A DNA stretch of 64,000 bases from Amycolatopsis acidicola (GTDB taxonomy: Bacteria; Actinomycetota; Actinomycetes; Mycobacteriales; Pseudonocardiaceae), in assembly GCF_007713735.2 (NCBI RefSeq), contig NZ_VMNW02000021.1, positions 1 through 64,000 on the forward strand, written 5' to 3'. The stretch's first letter is position 1, and each line of letters begins with the position of its first letter. Below the pieces are notes generated by a model. It searched no databases. It was not told the DNA's origin and saw only the letters and a program-made list of their open reading frames with translations. A program made the translations under genes and the position numbers. Below are positions 16,329 to 26,120 of the stretch, piece by piece.

Positions 16329-17183
16329 ATGATGGAGACCGAAAAGGATTCCGTGGCAGTGCGGATGAAGCACGCCGCGGGCGCGCCGATCCGGGTGCTG
16401 GACAGCCTCGGTGAGCAGGGCGCGTTCTACGTTCGTGCCGTCGCCTGGGTCTACCGGGCGTTGTTCCGCTACAAGAAGGAGCAGGTGCGGCTGCTCGCGG
16501 AAGTCGGCATGGGCAGTGGCGCGCTCGCGCTCATCGGTGGCTCGGTCGCCATCACCGGCTTCCTGACCTTCTTCACGGGAACCAACGCCGGGGTGCAGGC
16601 ATACCAGGGCCTGCATCAGGTGGATCTCACCGCACTGTCCGGATTCGCGTCGGCCTATGTCAACACGCGACTCGCCGCGCCGATCATCGCGGGCGCCGGA
16701 CTGGCGGCGACGGTCGGCACCGGCATCACGGCGCAGCTCGGCGCCATGCGGATCAACGAAGAGATCGACGCGCTGGAAGTGATGGGTGTGCCGTCGCTGC
16801 CGTACCTGGTGACGACGCGGCTGATCGCCGGGTTCATCGCGATCATCCCGCTGTACTCGCTGGCGATCATCCTCAGCTACCTCGGGTACAAGGCCGTGAC
16901 AGTGCTCTTCTACGACGTTTCGACCGGAGCGTACGACCACTACTTCTACACGTTCTTGAAACCGGTCGACATCCTCTACTCGTTCATCCAGGCCCTGGCG
17001 ATGGCGGTCGTCGTGATCCTGGTGCACACCTATCACGGATACCGGGCCTCCGGTGGCCCCGCGGGTGTCGGGGAGGCCGTCGGAAAGGCCGTGCGCACCT
17101 CTCTCATCGGAGTCACCACGGTCAACCTCGCCGTCGCGCTCGCGGTGTACGGCGGCCACGACACGCTGCGGATTTCGGGGTGA
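16329..17183 (+). CDS. yrbEB: MlaE/YrbE family permease, YrbEB
   Basis: 284 residues. It has the same architecture as YrbEA, with the loop AMRINEEIDALEVMGVPS around residues 140-157 and the closing GPAGVGEAVGKAVR segment typical of YrbEB. It forms the membrane permease with YrbEA. AAGGGAAG is immediately before the tandem ATGs at 16329 and 16332. Thirteen bases separate it from yrbEA, and its stop overlaps the mceA GTG. Confidence 0.92.
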   Translation: MMETEKDSVAVRMKHAAGAPIRVLDSLGEQGAFYVRAVAWVYRALFRYKKEQVRLLAEVGMGSGALALIGGSVAITGFLTFFTGTNAGVQAYQGLHQVDLTALSGFASAYVNTRLAAPIIAGAGLAATVGTGITAQLGAMRINEEIDALEVMGVPSLPYLVTTRLIAGFIAIIPLYSLAIILSYLGYKAVTVLFYDVSTGAYDHYFYTFLKPVDILYSFIQALAMAVVVILVHTYHGYRASGGPAGVGEAVGKAVRTSLIGVTTVNLAVALAVYGGHDTLRISG

Positions 17184-18364
17184 CCGCGGTGAACGCGACA
17201 ATGAAGACGAGGGTGTACGGCGTTGGGATGCTGGGTGTTTTCGCGCTCATCGCGGCTCTCGTCGTGGCCATGTTCAACCAGGCCTTCACGAGTACCGCGA
17301 CGGTCACGCTGGTGGCGGACCGCGCCGGGCTCCTGATGTCGCCCAAGAACGACGTCAAGTTCCACGGAGTCGTGATCGGCGAGGTCTCGGACGTCCAGCT
17401 CGCCGGTGACACCGCACGGCTGACCCTGCACCTCGACCCCGGCCAGGTCGGCAGGCTCCCGGCGAACGCCACCGCGGAGATCAGCCCGGCGACCGCCTTC
17501 GGAAACAAGTACGTCAGCCTCGTGACACCTCCTTCAGGGGGCAAAGGTGTTTTGCGTCCCGGCGCCGTGTTGCGGGCTGACCACATCGGCACCGAGGTCA
17601 ACACGGTCTTCAGCAATCTCATGGCGGTACTGAACACCGTGCATCCCAGCCAGGTGAACACAACTCTCAACGCGTTGGCGACGACGCTGCAGGGCCGGGG
17701 CGAGCAGCTCGGCGATTTCCTGGCCAATGTGGACTCGTACCTGCGAAAGCTGAACCCCGAGTTGCCTGCGGTGCAGGCGGACCTCGGCAAGACCGCACAG
17801 GTCACCAATCTCTACGCGGACGTCGCGCCGGATTTCTTCCACGTTCTCGACAACGCGACGAAGATCGGGGCCACGGTCGTCGACAAGCAGGGAGCGCTCG
17901 ACGGGTTCCTGAAGGAGCTCAGCTCACTGGGCATCTCCGGAGACCAGCTGTTCACCGAAAACGGCGCGAATCTGGTGCAGACGCTCGACCTGCTCGAGCC
18001 GACGTCGAGCCTCCTGGCGAAGTACTCGCCCGAGCTCACGTGTTTCCTGCAAGGCGAGGACTACGCGCGCACACTGCTCGAGCCTTCGGTGGGCGGCGCG
18101 CGGCCGGGTGCCAGTACGGTCACGAACGTCCTGCCGGGCAAGGAGCCCTACCAGAACCCGGCCAACCTGCCGCAAGTGGCGGCGCATTCCGGCCCCGACT
18201 GCCATGGCCTTCCCTATCTCGACAACGCTCCGGCGCCGTTGATCAAGGTCCCTGGCGTCGGGATCGACAACCCCGGCAACGCTGACGACAACAAGCTGGC
18301 GGTCGGCCGTTCGCCGGTGCAGCTGCTGCTCGGCGGCGGCGGAACGGCGGGGGGTTCGCGATGA
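17180..18364 (+). CDS. mceA: Mce family protein MceA
   Basis: 394 residues with one N-terminal membrane helix (about 15-35). An MlaD/Mce domain follows at about 38-115, containing VKFHGVVIGEVSDVQL, and a long helical region then forms the lipid-conducting tube. C-terminal features include a Cys-containing TCFLQGEDY stretch. It is the first of six Mce subunits that assemble a hexameric channel from the cell envelope to the YrbE permease. Its GTG overlaps the yrbEB stop in GTGA, giving translational coupling. The substrate is a lipid or sterol in known Mce systems. Confidence 0.92.
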   Translation: MTAVNATMKTRVYGVGMLGVFALIAALVVAMFNQAFTSTATVTLVADRAGLLMSPKNDVKFHGVVIGEVSDVQLAGDTARLTLHLDPGQVGRLPANATAEISPATAFGNKYVSLVTPPSGGKGVLRPGAVLRADHIGTEVNTVFSNLMAVLNTVHPSQVNTTLNALATTLQGRGEQLGDFLANVDSYLRKLNPELPAVQADLGKTAQVTNLYADVAPDFFHVLDNATKIGATVVDKQGALDGFLKELSSLGISGDQLFTENGANLVQTLDLLEPTSSLLAKYSPELTCFLQGEDYARTLLEPSVGGARPGASTVTNVLPGKEPYQNPANLPQVAAHSGPDCHGLPYLDNAPAPLIKVPGVGIDNPGNADDNKLAVGRSPVQLLLGGGGTAGGSR

Positions 18365-19410
18365 TGGCACGCAAGTCGGCGATCAGCGTGCGCGGTGATC
18401 TGGTCAAGGTCGGAACCTTCACGCTGTTCTGTGCCGCGGTCATGGTGTTGCTCGCCGCTCAGCTCTCCGGTACCCGGTTCTCCTCGGAGAACACCTACCA
18501 CGCGGCCTTCACCGACGTCAGCGAGTTGAAGTCCGGGGACGACGTCCAGATCGCCGGAGTCACCGTCGGCAGCGTCAAGGACATCTCGCTCGAGGACGGG
18601 AAACCGGTCGTGGAGTTCACCGCGGACCGGGACATCGCGCTCACCCAGGGCGTGCGGCTCGCGGTCCGGTACAAGAACCTGCTGGGGGACAGGTACCTGG
18701 AACTGTCCAGCGGCCCCGGCGCCGACACCCGCGTGGCTCCGGGCGCGACCATTCCCGCCAGCCAGACCTCGCCGGCACTCGACCTCGATTCGCTGCTGGG
18801 CGGGTTCGAGCCGCTTTTCCAAGGCCTGCAACCGGATCAGATCAACCAGCTCTCCGGCGAGCTGATCGGCGTCCTGCAGGGCGAGGGCGGCACGGTGCAG
18901 GATCTCCTGGCGCACGTGGGTTCGCTGACCAGCGCGCTGGCCGACCGTGACCAGGTGATCGGCGACGTCATCACGAACCTGAACACGGTGCTCACGACGG
19001 TGAACCAGCACGGAGACCAGTTCTCCACCACTCTGGTCACACTCCAGCAGCTGGTCAGCGGGCTCTCGGCGGACCGCGCGACGCTGGGCGCCGCTTTCGG
19101 CAAGATCGGTTCCCTGGCCGGATCCTTCGCCCAGCTGCTCGATCAGGCACGCCCCGACCTGCAGGGCACGGTCGACGAGTTCAACCGGACGCTGGGGGCC
19201 GTCGACAAGAACAAGGACGAGCTCGACCAGAACCTTCGCGCTCTTCCGGGGTTCTACCAGCGGGTCGCGCGGGACGGCTCCTATGGCAGCTTCTTCAACT
19301 TCTACATCTGCAGTATCCGTGTGAAGCTTTCCGGCCCCGACGGGAATCCGCTCTACACGCCCTGGATCGGCCCCAACAGTGCCACTCAACGCTGCGAGTT
19401 CCCGAAATGA
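18361..19410 (+). CDS. mceB: Mce family protein MceB
   Basis: 349 residues with an N-terminal helix (about 18-36) and an Mce domain at about 43-118 containing VQIAGVTVGSVKDISL and GDRYLEL. A helical region then ends in GSYGSFFNFYICSIRV, the conserved MceB close. ATGA overlaps with the genes on both sides bind it into the operon, so the six subunits are probably made in equal amounts. Confidence 0.92.
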   Translation: MMARKSAISVRGDLVKVGTFTLFCAAVMVLLAAQLSGTRFSSENTYHAAFTDVSELKSGDDVQIAGVTVGSVKDISLEDGKPVVEFTADRDIALTQGVRLAVRYKNLLGDRYLELSSGPGADTRVAPGATIPASQTSPALDLDSLLGGFEPLFQGLQPDQINQLSGELIGVLQGEGGTVQDLLAHVGSLTSALADRDQVIGDVITNLNTVLTTVNQHGDQFSTTLVTLQQLVSGLSADRATLGAAFGKIGSLAGSFAQLLDQARPDLQGTVDEFNRTLGAVDKNKDELDQNLRALPGFYQRVARDGSYGSFFNFYICSIRVKLSGPDGNPLYTPWIGPNSATQRCEFPK

Positions 19411-20420
19411 AGAATTTCCGTGAGATGAACCAGGCCCGGATCGGGCTCGCCGGCGTCGCCGTGATCGTCGTGGGCCTGATCGTGCTGTTCAACCTGACCC
19501 AGTTCCCGTTCCTGACCGGTGCGACGACGTACCGTGCGGCATTCGCCGACGCGGCCGGTCTGCAGACCGGCGACAAGGTCCGGCTGGCCGGCGCCTCGGT
19601 CGGCAAGATCCGCGGCATCGACCTCGACGGGAATCAGGTCGTGGTTTCCTTCGATGTCACCGAAAGCGGTGTGCACCTCGGTTCCCAGACCTCCGCCGCG
19701 ATCAAGACGGAAACGGTGCTGGGCCGCAAGTTCCTGCAAGTGACCTCCGCGGGAACAGGGGAGCTCGACTCGGACGGCGTGATCCCGCTGGCCCGGACCA
19801 GCACCCCGTACAACATCACCCACCAGCTGGGCCGGCTGACCAGCACCACCGGGCAGATCGACACCGCGCAGCTGGCGCGGTCGTTCGATGCGATCTCCGA
19901 GGCGTTCAAGGACGCGCCACCGCAGCTGCGAGCCGCCCTGGACGGCCTGACCAGGCTCTCGCAGACGATTTCGTCGCGCGACGGTTCGATCCAGAGTCTG
20001 CTGGGCAACGCCGAGGGCGTGACCGGGATCCTGGCCGATCGCAACCAGCAGCTCACCCGGCTGGTGGTGGACGGCAACGACCTGCTCGGGGAGCTGGCAC
20101 AGCGCCGGACCGCGATCCAGCAGCTTCTCGTCAACGTGCAGTCGGTCGCGACCCAGCTGTCGGGGTTGGTGCACGACAACGAAGCTCAGCTGCAGCCGAC
20201 CTTGCAGCGCCTCAACTCGGTGCTGGATGTGTTGCGCCGCAACGACGGCAATATCGCGGTCGCGCTGCAGCGCATCGGCCCGTTCGCGAGTTCGCTCGGC
20301 GAATCGGTGGCCAGCGGGCCGTTCTTCTCCGCGTACATCCAGAACCTGATCCCAGGCAACCTCATCCCGCTGCCGAACGTTCTCGGCGCGCGGAACCAGG
20401 CACCAGGAGGCTCCAAGTGA
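19407..20420 (+). CDS. mceC: Mce family protein MceC
   Basis: 337 residues with a membrane helix near residues 11-29, an Mce domain containing VRLAGASVGKIRGIDL at about 55-70, and a helical tail with heptad-like leucines. FFSAYIQNLIPGNLIPLPNVL near the C-terminus is typical of MceC. It overlaps mceB by ATGA and mceD by GTGA. Confidence 0.92.
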   Translation: MKNFREMNQARIGLAGVAVIVVGLIVLFNLTQFPFLTGATTYRAAFADAAGLQTGDKVRLAGASVGKIRGIDLDGNQVVVSFDVTESGVHLGSQTSAAIKTETVLGRKFLQVTSAGTGELDSDGVIPLARTSTPYNITHQLGRLTSTTGQIDTAQLARSFDAISEAFKDAPPQLRAALDGLTRLSQTISSRDGSIQSLLGNAEGVTGILADRNQQLTRLVVDGNDLLGELAQRRTAIQQLLVNVQSVATQLSGLVHDNEAQLQPTLQRLNSVLDVLRRNDGNIAVALQRIGPFASSLGESVASGPFFSAYIQNLIPGNLIPLPNVLGARNQAPGGSK

Positions 20421-21679
20421 CCGCGGCCGGTGTCGTGTCGAAACTGCGTTCCCTGCGGCTTTTCCGGCTGGGAGTGGCGCTGGTGGTCCTCACCTTGCTG
20501 GCAGCGGGCGGGATCGTCGTGCTCGGTGGCGTGCAGAACCATGTCGTCGCGTATTTCCCTGCCACCAAGAGCCTTTACACCGGAAGCGATGTCCGCATGC
20601 TCGGCGTGAAGATCGGGTCGATCGACGCGATCGAGCCGCAGGGCGACCGGGTGAAGGTGTCGTTCCACTACGACGCGTCCCGGCCCGTGCCGGCCGACGC
20701 CCATGCGGTGATCATCGCGCCCGCGCTCGTGACCTCGCGCTACATCCAGCTCGCGCCGGGATACAACGGCGGGCCGGAACTCGCTGATGGCGCGAGCATT
20801 CCCCTGAGCAGGACCGAGGTCCCGGTCGAGTTCGACGACATCAAGTCCGAGCTCGACAAGCTCACCACCGCGCTCGGGCCGGACGGGGCGAACCAGACCG
20901 GCGCGCTGGGCCGGTTGCTGGATACCGCCGCGTCCTACCAAGGACAGGGACAGTCCTTTCACGACACGATCGATCAGGTGAGCCGGGCGATCCAGACCTT
21001 GTCCGACGGCCGCACCGATCTGTTCGGCACCCTCCGCAACCTCGATGTCTTCGTGAGCGCGCTGTCGGCGAGTGACCAGCAGATCGTGCAGTTCACCGAC
21101 CGGCTCGACACCGTGGCCGGCACCTTGGACGACAACCGCCGGCAGCTGGCGGATGCGTTGTCGAGCCTCGATGTCGCGGCCGGTGATGTCACCAAGTTCC
21201 TTCAGGACAACCGGGGTCAGCTCAAGGACGCCACGTCGACCCTCACCGATGTGGTGCGGAATCTGTCGCAGCAGCGGCCGGCATTGGAGGAGGCGTTGCA
21301 CGTCGCGCCGACCGCGATCACGAACTTCTACAACGTCTACGACCCGCTCGGCGGTTCCTACACCGGAACCGCGGCGCTGACCAACCTCCAGAACCCGGCT
21401 CAGTTCGTTTGTTCGGGTATCGGAGCCGCGACGGCGACGACTCCCGCGGAGGCGGGCAAGTTGTGCTCCGACACGCTGGGGCCGCTGCTGAACCTGCTGC
21501 AGATGAACTATCCGCCTGTGTCGGTCGACGCCCTCACGAGGCAGGGAGCCCCGGTCGCGCCGCCGGTCGGTCAGCAGGAAGCGCACCAAGGCGATTTGAG
21601 TTCCGCGCACGAGCTGCTGGGAGATCAGCCGTTGTCGGAAACCCTGCGGCAGCTGCTGAATCCGGCGGGAGGCCACTGA
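20417..21679 (+). CDS. mceD: Mce family protein MceD
   Basis: 420 residues with a hydrophobic helix at about 16-36, an Mce domain with VRMLGVKIGSIDAIEP at about 57-72, and a long helical stretch. A conserved NFYNVYDPLGGSYTGT segment follows near 305, with Cys in QFVCSGIG and KLCSD. The stop overlaps the mceE ATG (TGATG at 21677). Confidence 0.92.
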   Translation: MTAAGVVSKLRSLRLFRLGVALVVLTLLAAGGIVVLGGVQNHVVAYFPATKSLYTGSDVRMLGVKIGSIDAIEPQGDRVKVSFHYDASRPVPADAHAVIIAPALVTSRYIQLAPGYNGGPELADGASIPLSRTEVPVEFDDIKSELDKLTTALGPDGANQTGALGRLLDTAASYQGQGQSFHDTIDQVSRAIQTLSDGRTDLFGTLRNLDVFVSALSASDQQIVQFTDRLDTVAGTLDDNRRQLADALSSLDVAAGDVTKFLQDNRGQLKDATSTLTDVVRNLSQQRPALEEALHVAPTAITNFYNVYDPLGGSYTGTAALTNLQNPAQFVCSGIGAATATTPAEAGKLCSDTLGPLLNLLQMNYPPVSVDALTRQGAPVAPPVGQQEAHQGDLSSAHELLGDQPLSETLRQLLNPAGGH

Positions 21680-22940
21680 TGCGGCGGACCTTGCTGGCCA
21701 CCGGCCTGGCCGCGGCCCTGGTGCTGCTCACCGGCTGTGACTACCAGGACGGCCTGAACTCGTTGCCGATGCCCGGGACACAGGGCAACGACGACGGCTC
21801 GTACTCGGTGCGGGCGGAGTTCACCACGATGAGCGGCATGGAGCCGAACACACAGGTGATGGTGGACAACGTCAACGTCGGTTCGGTGTCGAAGATCAGC
21901 CTCCAGAACTGGCATGCGATCGCGACGATCCGGCTCAACCACGACGTGGACCTCCCCGCCAACGCCACCGCGAAGGTCGCGCAGACGAGCCTGCTCGGTT
22001 CCAAGCACATCGAACTGGCGCCACCGGCGACCGAACAGCCTGCCGGAAAGCTGAAAGAGGGCTCGGTCATCGGGCTCGACCACACCAGCAGCTATCCGGA
22101 CACCGAAGACGTGCTGGCCTCCGCGTCGTTGCTGTTGAACGGCGGCGGCCTGGAGAAGGTCCAGACGATCACCGGTGAGCTGAACAAGGCCCTCGGTGGC
22201 CGCGAGCAGCAGACCCGGGACACCCTTGATCAGCTCGACTCCTTCGCGGCGGGCCTTGACCGGCAGAAGGGCCAGATCACGGCCGCGCTGGACGGCCTGA
22301 ACCGGCTCGGCAAACAAGCGGCCGACCAGAAACAGGTCATCGAAAAGACGTTGACCGACCTGGAACCGGCGCTCGACGCGCTCAACCAGGAACGAGGACC
22401 GCTCATCCAGGCGATGACCGATCTCAACGGCTTCTCCGACGCGGCCGGCCAGATCATCGACGAGACCCAGGGCGCGCTCGTGACGAACCTGCGCAACCTC
22501 GAGCCGGTGCTCAAGTCCCTGGCGGACTCGGGCGACGCCCTCGTCGGGTCGACCGGGATCCTGGCCACGGGCCGTTCCCGCTGAAGACCTACCGGAACCT
22601 CTTCCAAGGTGACTACACCAATCTGTTCGTCACCGTCGACCTGACCAACAGCGCGATCAACCGGTACTACCTGGAGCTGCTCAAGGGCACCCCGCTGGCC
22701 GGCGCGGTGTCCGGAGTGGAGGGTCTGCTCGGTCAGGTCGTCGGTTCGAACGCGGGACAGGCGAGCAACCCGCTCACGGCGCCGATCCAGGCGCCCGCCG
22801 CGTCGCCACCACCCGCGGCCGGTTCTCAGCCCGCGGTGGGCGGCACATCGCCCGCGCGGCAGCCGGAGGCTCCGGCGACGGGGCAAAGCGACGGCGGCCT
22901 CCTCGGCGGCCTGCTCGGCGGTTCTGGAGGCTCCCGGTGA
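21679..22940 (+). pseudogene. mceE: mceE lipoprotein gene with a one-base frameshift
   Basis: The gene opens with a lipoprotein signal peptide and the lipobox LLTGC, with Cys20 as the acylated residue, then an Mce domain (VMVDNVNVGSVSKISL). The frame meets a stop at 22582. In the next frame the expected continuation KTYRNLFQGDYTNLFV ... YLELLKG runs on to 22940, where its stop overlaps the mceF GTG as at every other junction. The sequence ACGGGCCGTTCCCGCTG near 22563-22579 lacks one C compared with a GGC-CCG-TTC-CCG reading. It is either a true loss of the C-terminal 115 residues or a sequencing error in a C/G run. Other subunits are intact. Confidence 0.82.
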
Positions 22941-24304
22941 TCAGTCGTTTCGTACGCATCCAGCTGGTGCTCTTCACCGTCATCAGCGTCGTGAGCATCG
23001 GCGTCATCGCGGTCGTCTACGCGCAGGTCCCCACGATGCTCGGGTTCGGGCAGCGGACCCTCACCGCTCAGTTCTCCGACGCCGCGGGGCTCTACGAAGG
23101 AGCCCGGGTCACCTACCGGGGAGTCGAAATCGGACGGGTCACCGGGGTGGCCGTGGACGGAGACGGCGTCGAAGCGACGATGTCGGTGTCGAAGGACCAT
23201 CCTGTCCCGGATGACAGCCGTGCCGAAGTGCACAGCGTGTCGGCGATCGGCGAGCAGTACGTGGATCTGGTCAGCGGCCGTACCGCGGGGCCGTATTTCG
23301 CGGACGACGCGAACATCCCGGAGAACCGCACGAGCGTCCCGCCGGGAATCGGGTCGGTGCTGGACAACGCCAACACCCTGCTCGCCTCTTTGCCGCGGGA
23401 CAGCCTGCGCACGGCCCTGAACGAGCTTTCGAGCGCGTTCAACGGAACCGGGGAGCAGCTGCAGCGCCTGCTTGATCAGGGCACGCGACTGGTCGACGAG
23501 GCCCAGCAGAACTTCGGCCCGACCCAGCAGCTCATCGACAACGCGGGGCCGTTGCTCGACACTCAGGTCGTCAGCAGCGACAAGATCCGGTCACTGGTGA
23601 AGAGCCTGTCCGGCTTCACCGACCAGGTTCACGCGAGCGACGCCGATCTGCGCTCGTTGCTGGACCGGGGGCAGCCGGCCGCGCAACAGGTCAACGGCCT
23701 GTTTCAGGACCTGCGGCCCACGTTGCCGATCCTGCTGAGCAACATGGTCAACGTCGAGCAGGTGCTGGTGACCTACCAGCCGGCCTTGGAGACGGTCCTC
23801 GTCGTCTATCCGGTCACCACGACCTCCTTGATCTCCACTACCAAGCCTCACCAGGGAGACGGTGGTATCGGGCTGGACCTTCGCTTGAACGTGCAGAACC
23901 CGCCGCAGTGCACCACGGGATTCCTGCCGCCGGACCAGCGACGCGACCCCAGCGCTCTCACCGACGTGGCCACACCGGACGACCTGCGGTGCAAACTTCC
24001 GCAGAACGACCCGACCGTGCTGCGCGGTTCCCGGAACCTGCCCTGCTTGGCCGTACCGGGAAAGCGCGCGGCCACCCCTGCCGAATGCGGAGGGGAGGGG
24101 TACCGGCCGCAAGCCCAGAACGAGCCCCCGTTCGCGCCGGGAACGCCGTTGGGGGCGCTCACCGGCGCGCGGTACGACCCGGGCAGCGGAACCGCGGTCA
24201 GCGCCGATGGACAGTTCTTCGCGCTCGGCGGAATCGGAACACAGGCACCGCGAAAGGAGGACCTGCAATGGCAGAGGATGTTGCTGAGCCCGGTGGGGCT
24301 GTAG
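22937..24304 (+). CDS. mceF: Mce family protein MceF
   Basis: 455 residues with an N-terminal helix (about 9-30), an Mce domain with VTYRGVEIGRVTGVAV at about 58-73, and a long helical domain. A proline-rich, Cys-containing C-terminus (PPQCTTGFLP, DDLRCKLP, LPCLAVPG) is characteristic of MceF. It is the sixth subunit. Its final 37 bases overlap the start of the next gene. Confidence 0.92.
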   Translation: MISRFVRIQLVLFTVISVVSIGVIAVVYAQVPTMLGFGQRTLTAQFSDAAGLYEGARVTYRGVEIGRVTGVAVDGDGVEATMSVSKDHPVPDDSRAEVHSVSAIGEQYVDLVSGRTAGPYFADDANIPENRTSVPPGIGSVLDNANTLLASLPRDSLRTALNELSSAFNGTGEQLQRLLDQGTRLVDEAQQNFGPTQQLIDNAGPLLDTQVVSSDKIRSLVKSLSGFTDQVHASDADLRSLLDRGQPAAQQVNGLFQDLRPTLPILLSNMVNVEQVLVTYQPALETVLVVYPVTTTSLISTTKPHQGDGGIGLDLRLNVQNPPQCTTGFLPPDQRRDPSALTDVATPDDLRCKLPQNDPTVLRGSRNLPCLAVPGKRAATPAECGGEGYRPQAQNEPPFAPGTPLGALTGARYDPGSGTAVSADGQFFALGGIGTQAPRKEDLQWQRMLLSPVGL

Positions 24305-24984
24305 CAGTGAAAACCCCGGCCAGGGAACCGGAAGAGGCCGGAACGGCCGAGCGGACGGTGAAGCCGAGCCCGTATCCCCGTGAGCCGGAACGCGAGGCCG
24401 GCACGGAGGATCCTCAGGCGAGCGGCGACGAAGAACCGGAGGCTGATGACGCGGCGCCTGAGGCGACGGACGAGGAGGAGCGTGAGGCTCGTCCTCGGCG
24501 GTTCAAGCTCTACGTCACGGCAATGTCCGTCCTGGCACTGCTGGCCGTCGCCGCCGTCATCCTGGGAGCGATCCTGGGTTCGGCGGCGCTGAAGAGCCGG
24601 CGGACGGACAGCGATCGCGCCGCCGCGCTCGCGTCGGCGAAGCAGGAAGTCATCAACCTGCTGACGATCAGCGGGCAGACGGTCGACACCGACGTCCGAA
24701 GCCTGCTCGACGGCGCCACCGGCCAGTTCAAGTCCGACTTCGCCGGGCAGCAGGACACTTTCGTCAACGTGGTGAAACAGCAGCAGGTGATCTCGACCGG
24801 GGACATCAAATCGGCGGGAATCGTCTCGCTGTCGGGCGACTCCGCGAAGGCACTGGTCGCCGGCCACGCGACGGTGAAGAACACCCAGTCACCGCAAGGC
24901 GAAGAGCGCAACTACCGGCTGTCGGTGGATCTGCGGCGGTCCGGCGACAGGTGGCTCGTCGCGCAGGTGGAGTTCGTTCCGTGA
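24268..24984 (+). CDS. Mce-associated membrane protein 1
   Basis: 238 residues. An acidic, low-complexity cytoplasmic N-terminus of about 80 residues (EPEREAGTEDP, DEEPEADDAAPE) precedes one helix near 90-110 (LYVTAMSVLALLAVAAVILGA) and an NTF2-like outer domain ending WLVAQVEFVP. This is the layout of Mam/Mas proteins, which stabilise Mce complexes. AAAGGAGG precedes the ATG at 24268, inside the mceF end. It is translationally coupled to the following homologue by GTGA. Confidence 0.85.
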   Translation: MAEDVAEPGGAVAVKTPAREPEEAGTAERTVKPSPYPREPEREAGTEDPQASGDEEPEADDAAPEATDEEEREARPRRFKLYVTAMSVLALLAVAAVILGAILGSAALKSRRTDSDRAAALASAKQEVINLLTISGQTVDTDVRSLLDGATGQFKSDFAGQQDTFVNVVKQQQVISTGDIKSAGIVSLSGDSAKALVAGHATVKNTQSPQGEERNYRLSVDLRRSGDRWLVAQVEFVP

Positions 24985-25667
24985 CCGGCAAGGACGAGGT
25001 GAGCACAGTGACGACGACGGAAGTGGCCGAGGCCGAAGAAGCCGAGCAGGAAGAGGTTGAGGCCGAAAATGCGCAGTCCGAAGAGGACACTGCCGAACCA
25101 GAAGATGCGCCTCGCAAGACGTCGCGTGTGAAGGTGGTGGCATCGGCGCTGCTGCGTCCACCGCGGGCTGTGTGGCGGTTCGGGCTGCGGCGCCCGGTCG
25201 GCGCTGTCACGGCCATGGTGGTCGTGGTCGCCGTACTGGCGGCCGGGGTCGGCTGGCTCGCCTGGCAGCGCGGTGACCAGCAGGCAGTCGAGGCGGCACG
25301 AACACAAGCGGTGGACGCCGCGCGGGAAGGCGTCGTCGCCGCGCTGTCCTACGACTACCACTCGATCGACTCCGACGTCGCCAAGGCGCGGGGATCGCTG
25401 ACCGGGTCCTTTTTGGACGACTACACGAAACTGATGAACGGCACCGTCATCCAGGTCGCCAAGAGCCAGGAGACGGTCACCAAGGCCGCCATTGCGGACG
25501 CTGCGGTGGTCTCCGCGGGCACGGACGAGGTCCAGGTGTTGCTGTTCGTCAACCAGACGACGACCGGGAAGCAGCTCTCGGGACCGAAACTCGACGGCAG
25601 CCGGGTACAGACGACGCTCGAGAACATCGACGGGAAGTGGCTGATCTCGGCCTTGCAGCCGGTGTGA
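24981..25667 (+). CDS. Mce-associated membrane protein 2
   Basis: 228 residues with the same plan as its neighbour: a Glu-rich N-terminus (AEAEEAEQEEVEAENAQSEED), one helix near 75-95 (VGAVTAMVVVVAVLAAGVGWLAW) and an outer domain ending in DGKWLISALQPV. GTG 24981 is chosen from the GTGA overlap. It is the last gene of the mce operon. The pair probably acts as a heterodimer on the cell-envelope side of the Mce complex. Confidence 0.85.
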   Translation: MTGKDEVSTVTTTEVAEAEEAEQEEVEAENAQSEEDTAEPEDAPRKTSRVKVVASALLRPPRAVWRFGLRRPVGAVTAMVVVVAVLAAGVGWLAWQRGDQQAVEAARTQAVDAAREGVVAALSYDYHSIDSDVAKARGSLTGSFLDDYTKLMNGTVIQVAKSQETVTKAAIADAAVVSAGTDEVQVLLFVNQTTTGKQLSGPKLDGSRVQTTLENIDGKWLISALQPV

Positions 25668-25683
25668 CCGGACAGCGGCTACG

Positions 25684-25977
25684 TCACCGTGCCGTCCCGT
25701 CTTCGCGCAGCCCGGGGCGGGCCCGCGTCGGTTTTTCCGAAATCGATGGGGAATCCCGGTACCCGGTGAGCCAGTCCGCGGCGGTCCTTCCCGCGAAGAT
25801 CTCGTCGAGTTCGTCATAGCGCCCGGACAACGTGACCCCGTCCGCGCAACGGAACGTGCTGGCGAGTGGCCGGTTCGCCCTGCGGTTCCAGGACACGTCG
25901 AAGCTCTTGTCCTGCACGCTCGAGGCGAGCAGTTGCCCGTGCGGCATCCAGGTCGCCGAGCCGTACAGCGGGTGGGG
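25684..25977 (-). pseudogene. Truncated protein-coding remnant of unknown family
   Basis: A minus-strand frame reads HPLYGSATWMPHGQLLASSVQDKSF and RYDELDEIFAGRTAADWLTGYR with natural protein composition, but it has no start signal. Its upstream side ends where the oppositely oriented SDR remnant begins. It looks like the 3' half of a gene cut at about 25970. I do not recognise the family. Confidence 0.4.
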
Positions 25978-26120
25978 ACGAGTTTCAGCGGGTCCTGCCG
26001 CCCGAGGAGTGGGTGGAGCCGGAGGACATCTCGGATGTGGTGCTGTTCCTGGCTTCGGACGAGTCCAGGTACCTGACCGCGCACGAACTGGCCCCGGACG
26101 CCGGCGTCACCGAATTCTGA
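25977..26120 (+). pseudogene. 3' fragment of an SDR gene
   Basis: The 47 codons before the stop at 26118 read VLPPEEWVEPEDISDVVLFLASDESRYL followed by AHELAPDAGVTEF. This is the standard C-terminus of short-chain dehydrogenases of the same group as the gene at 6388 (WVEPxDIS, VLFLASDEAxYxTG, PVDAG). The N-terminal 200 or so residues, with cofactor and active sites, are absent. It abuts the minus-strand remnant, suggesting a deletion or rearrangement scar. Confidence 0.65.
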
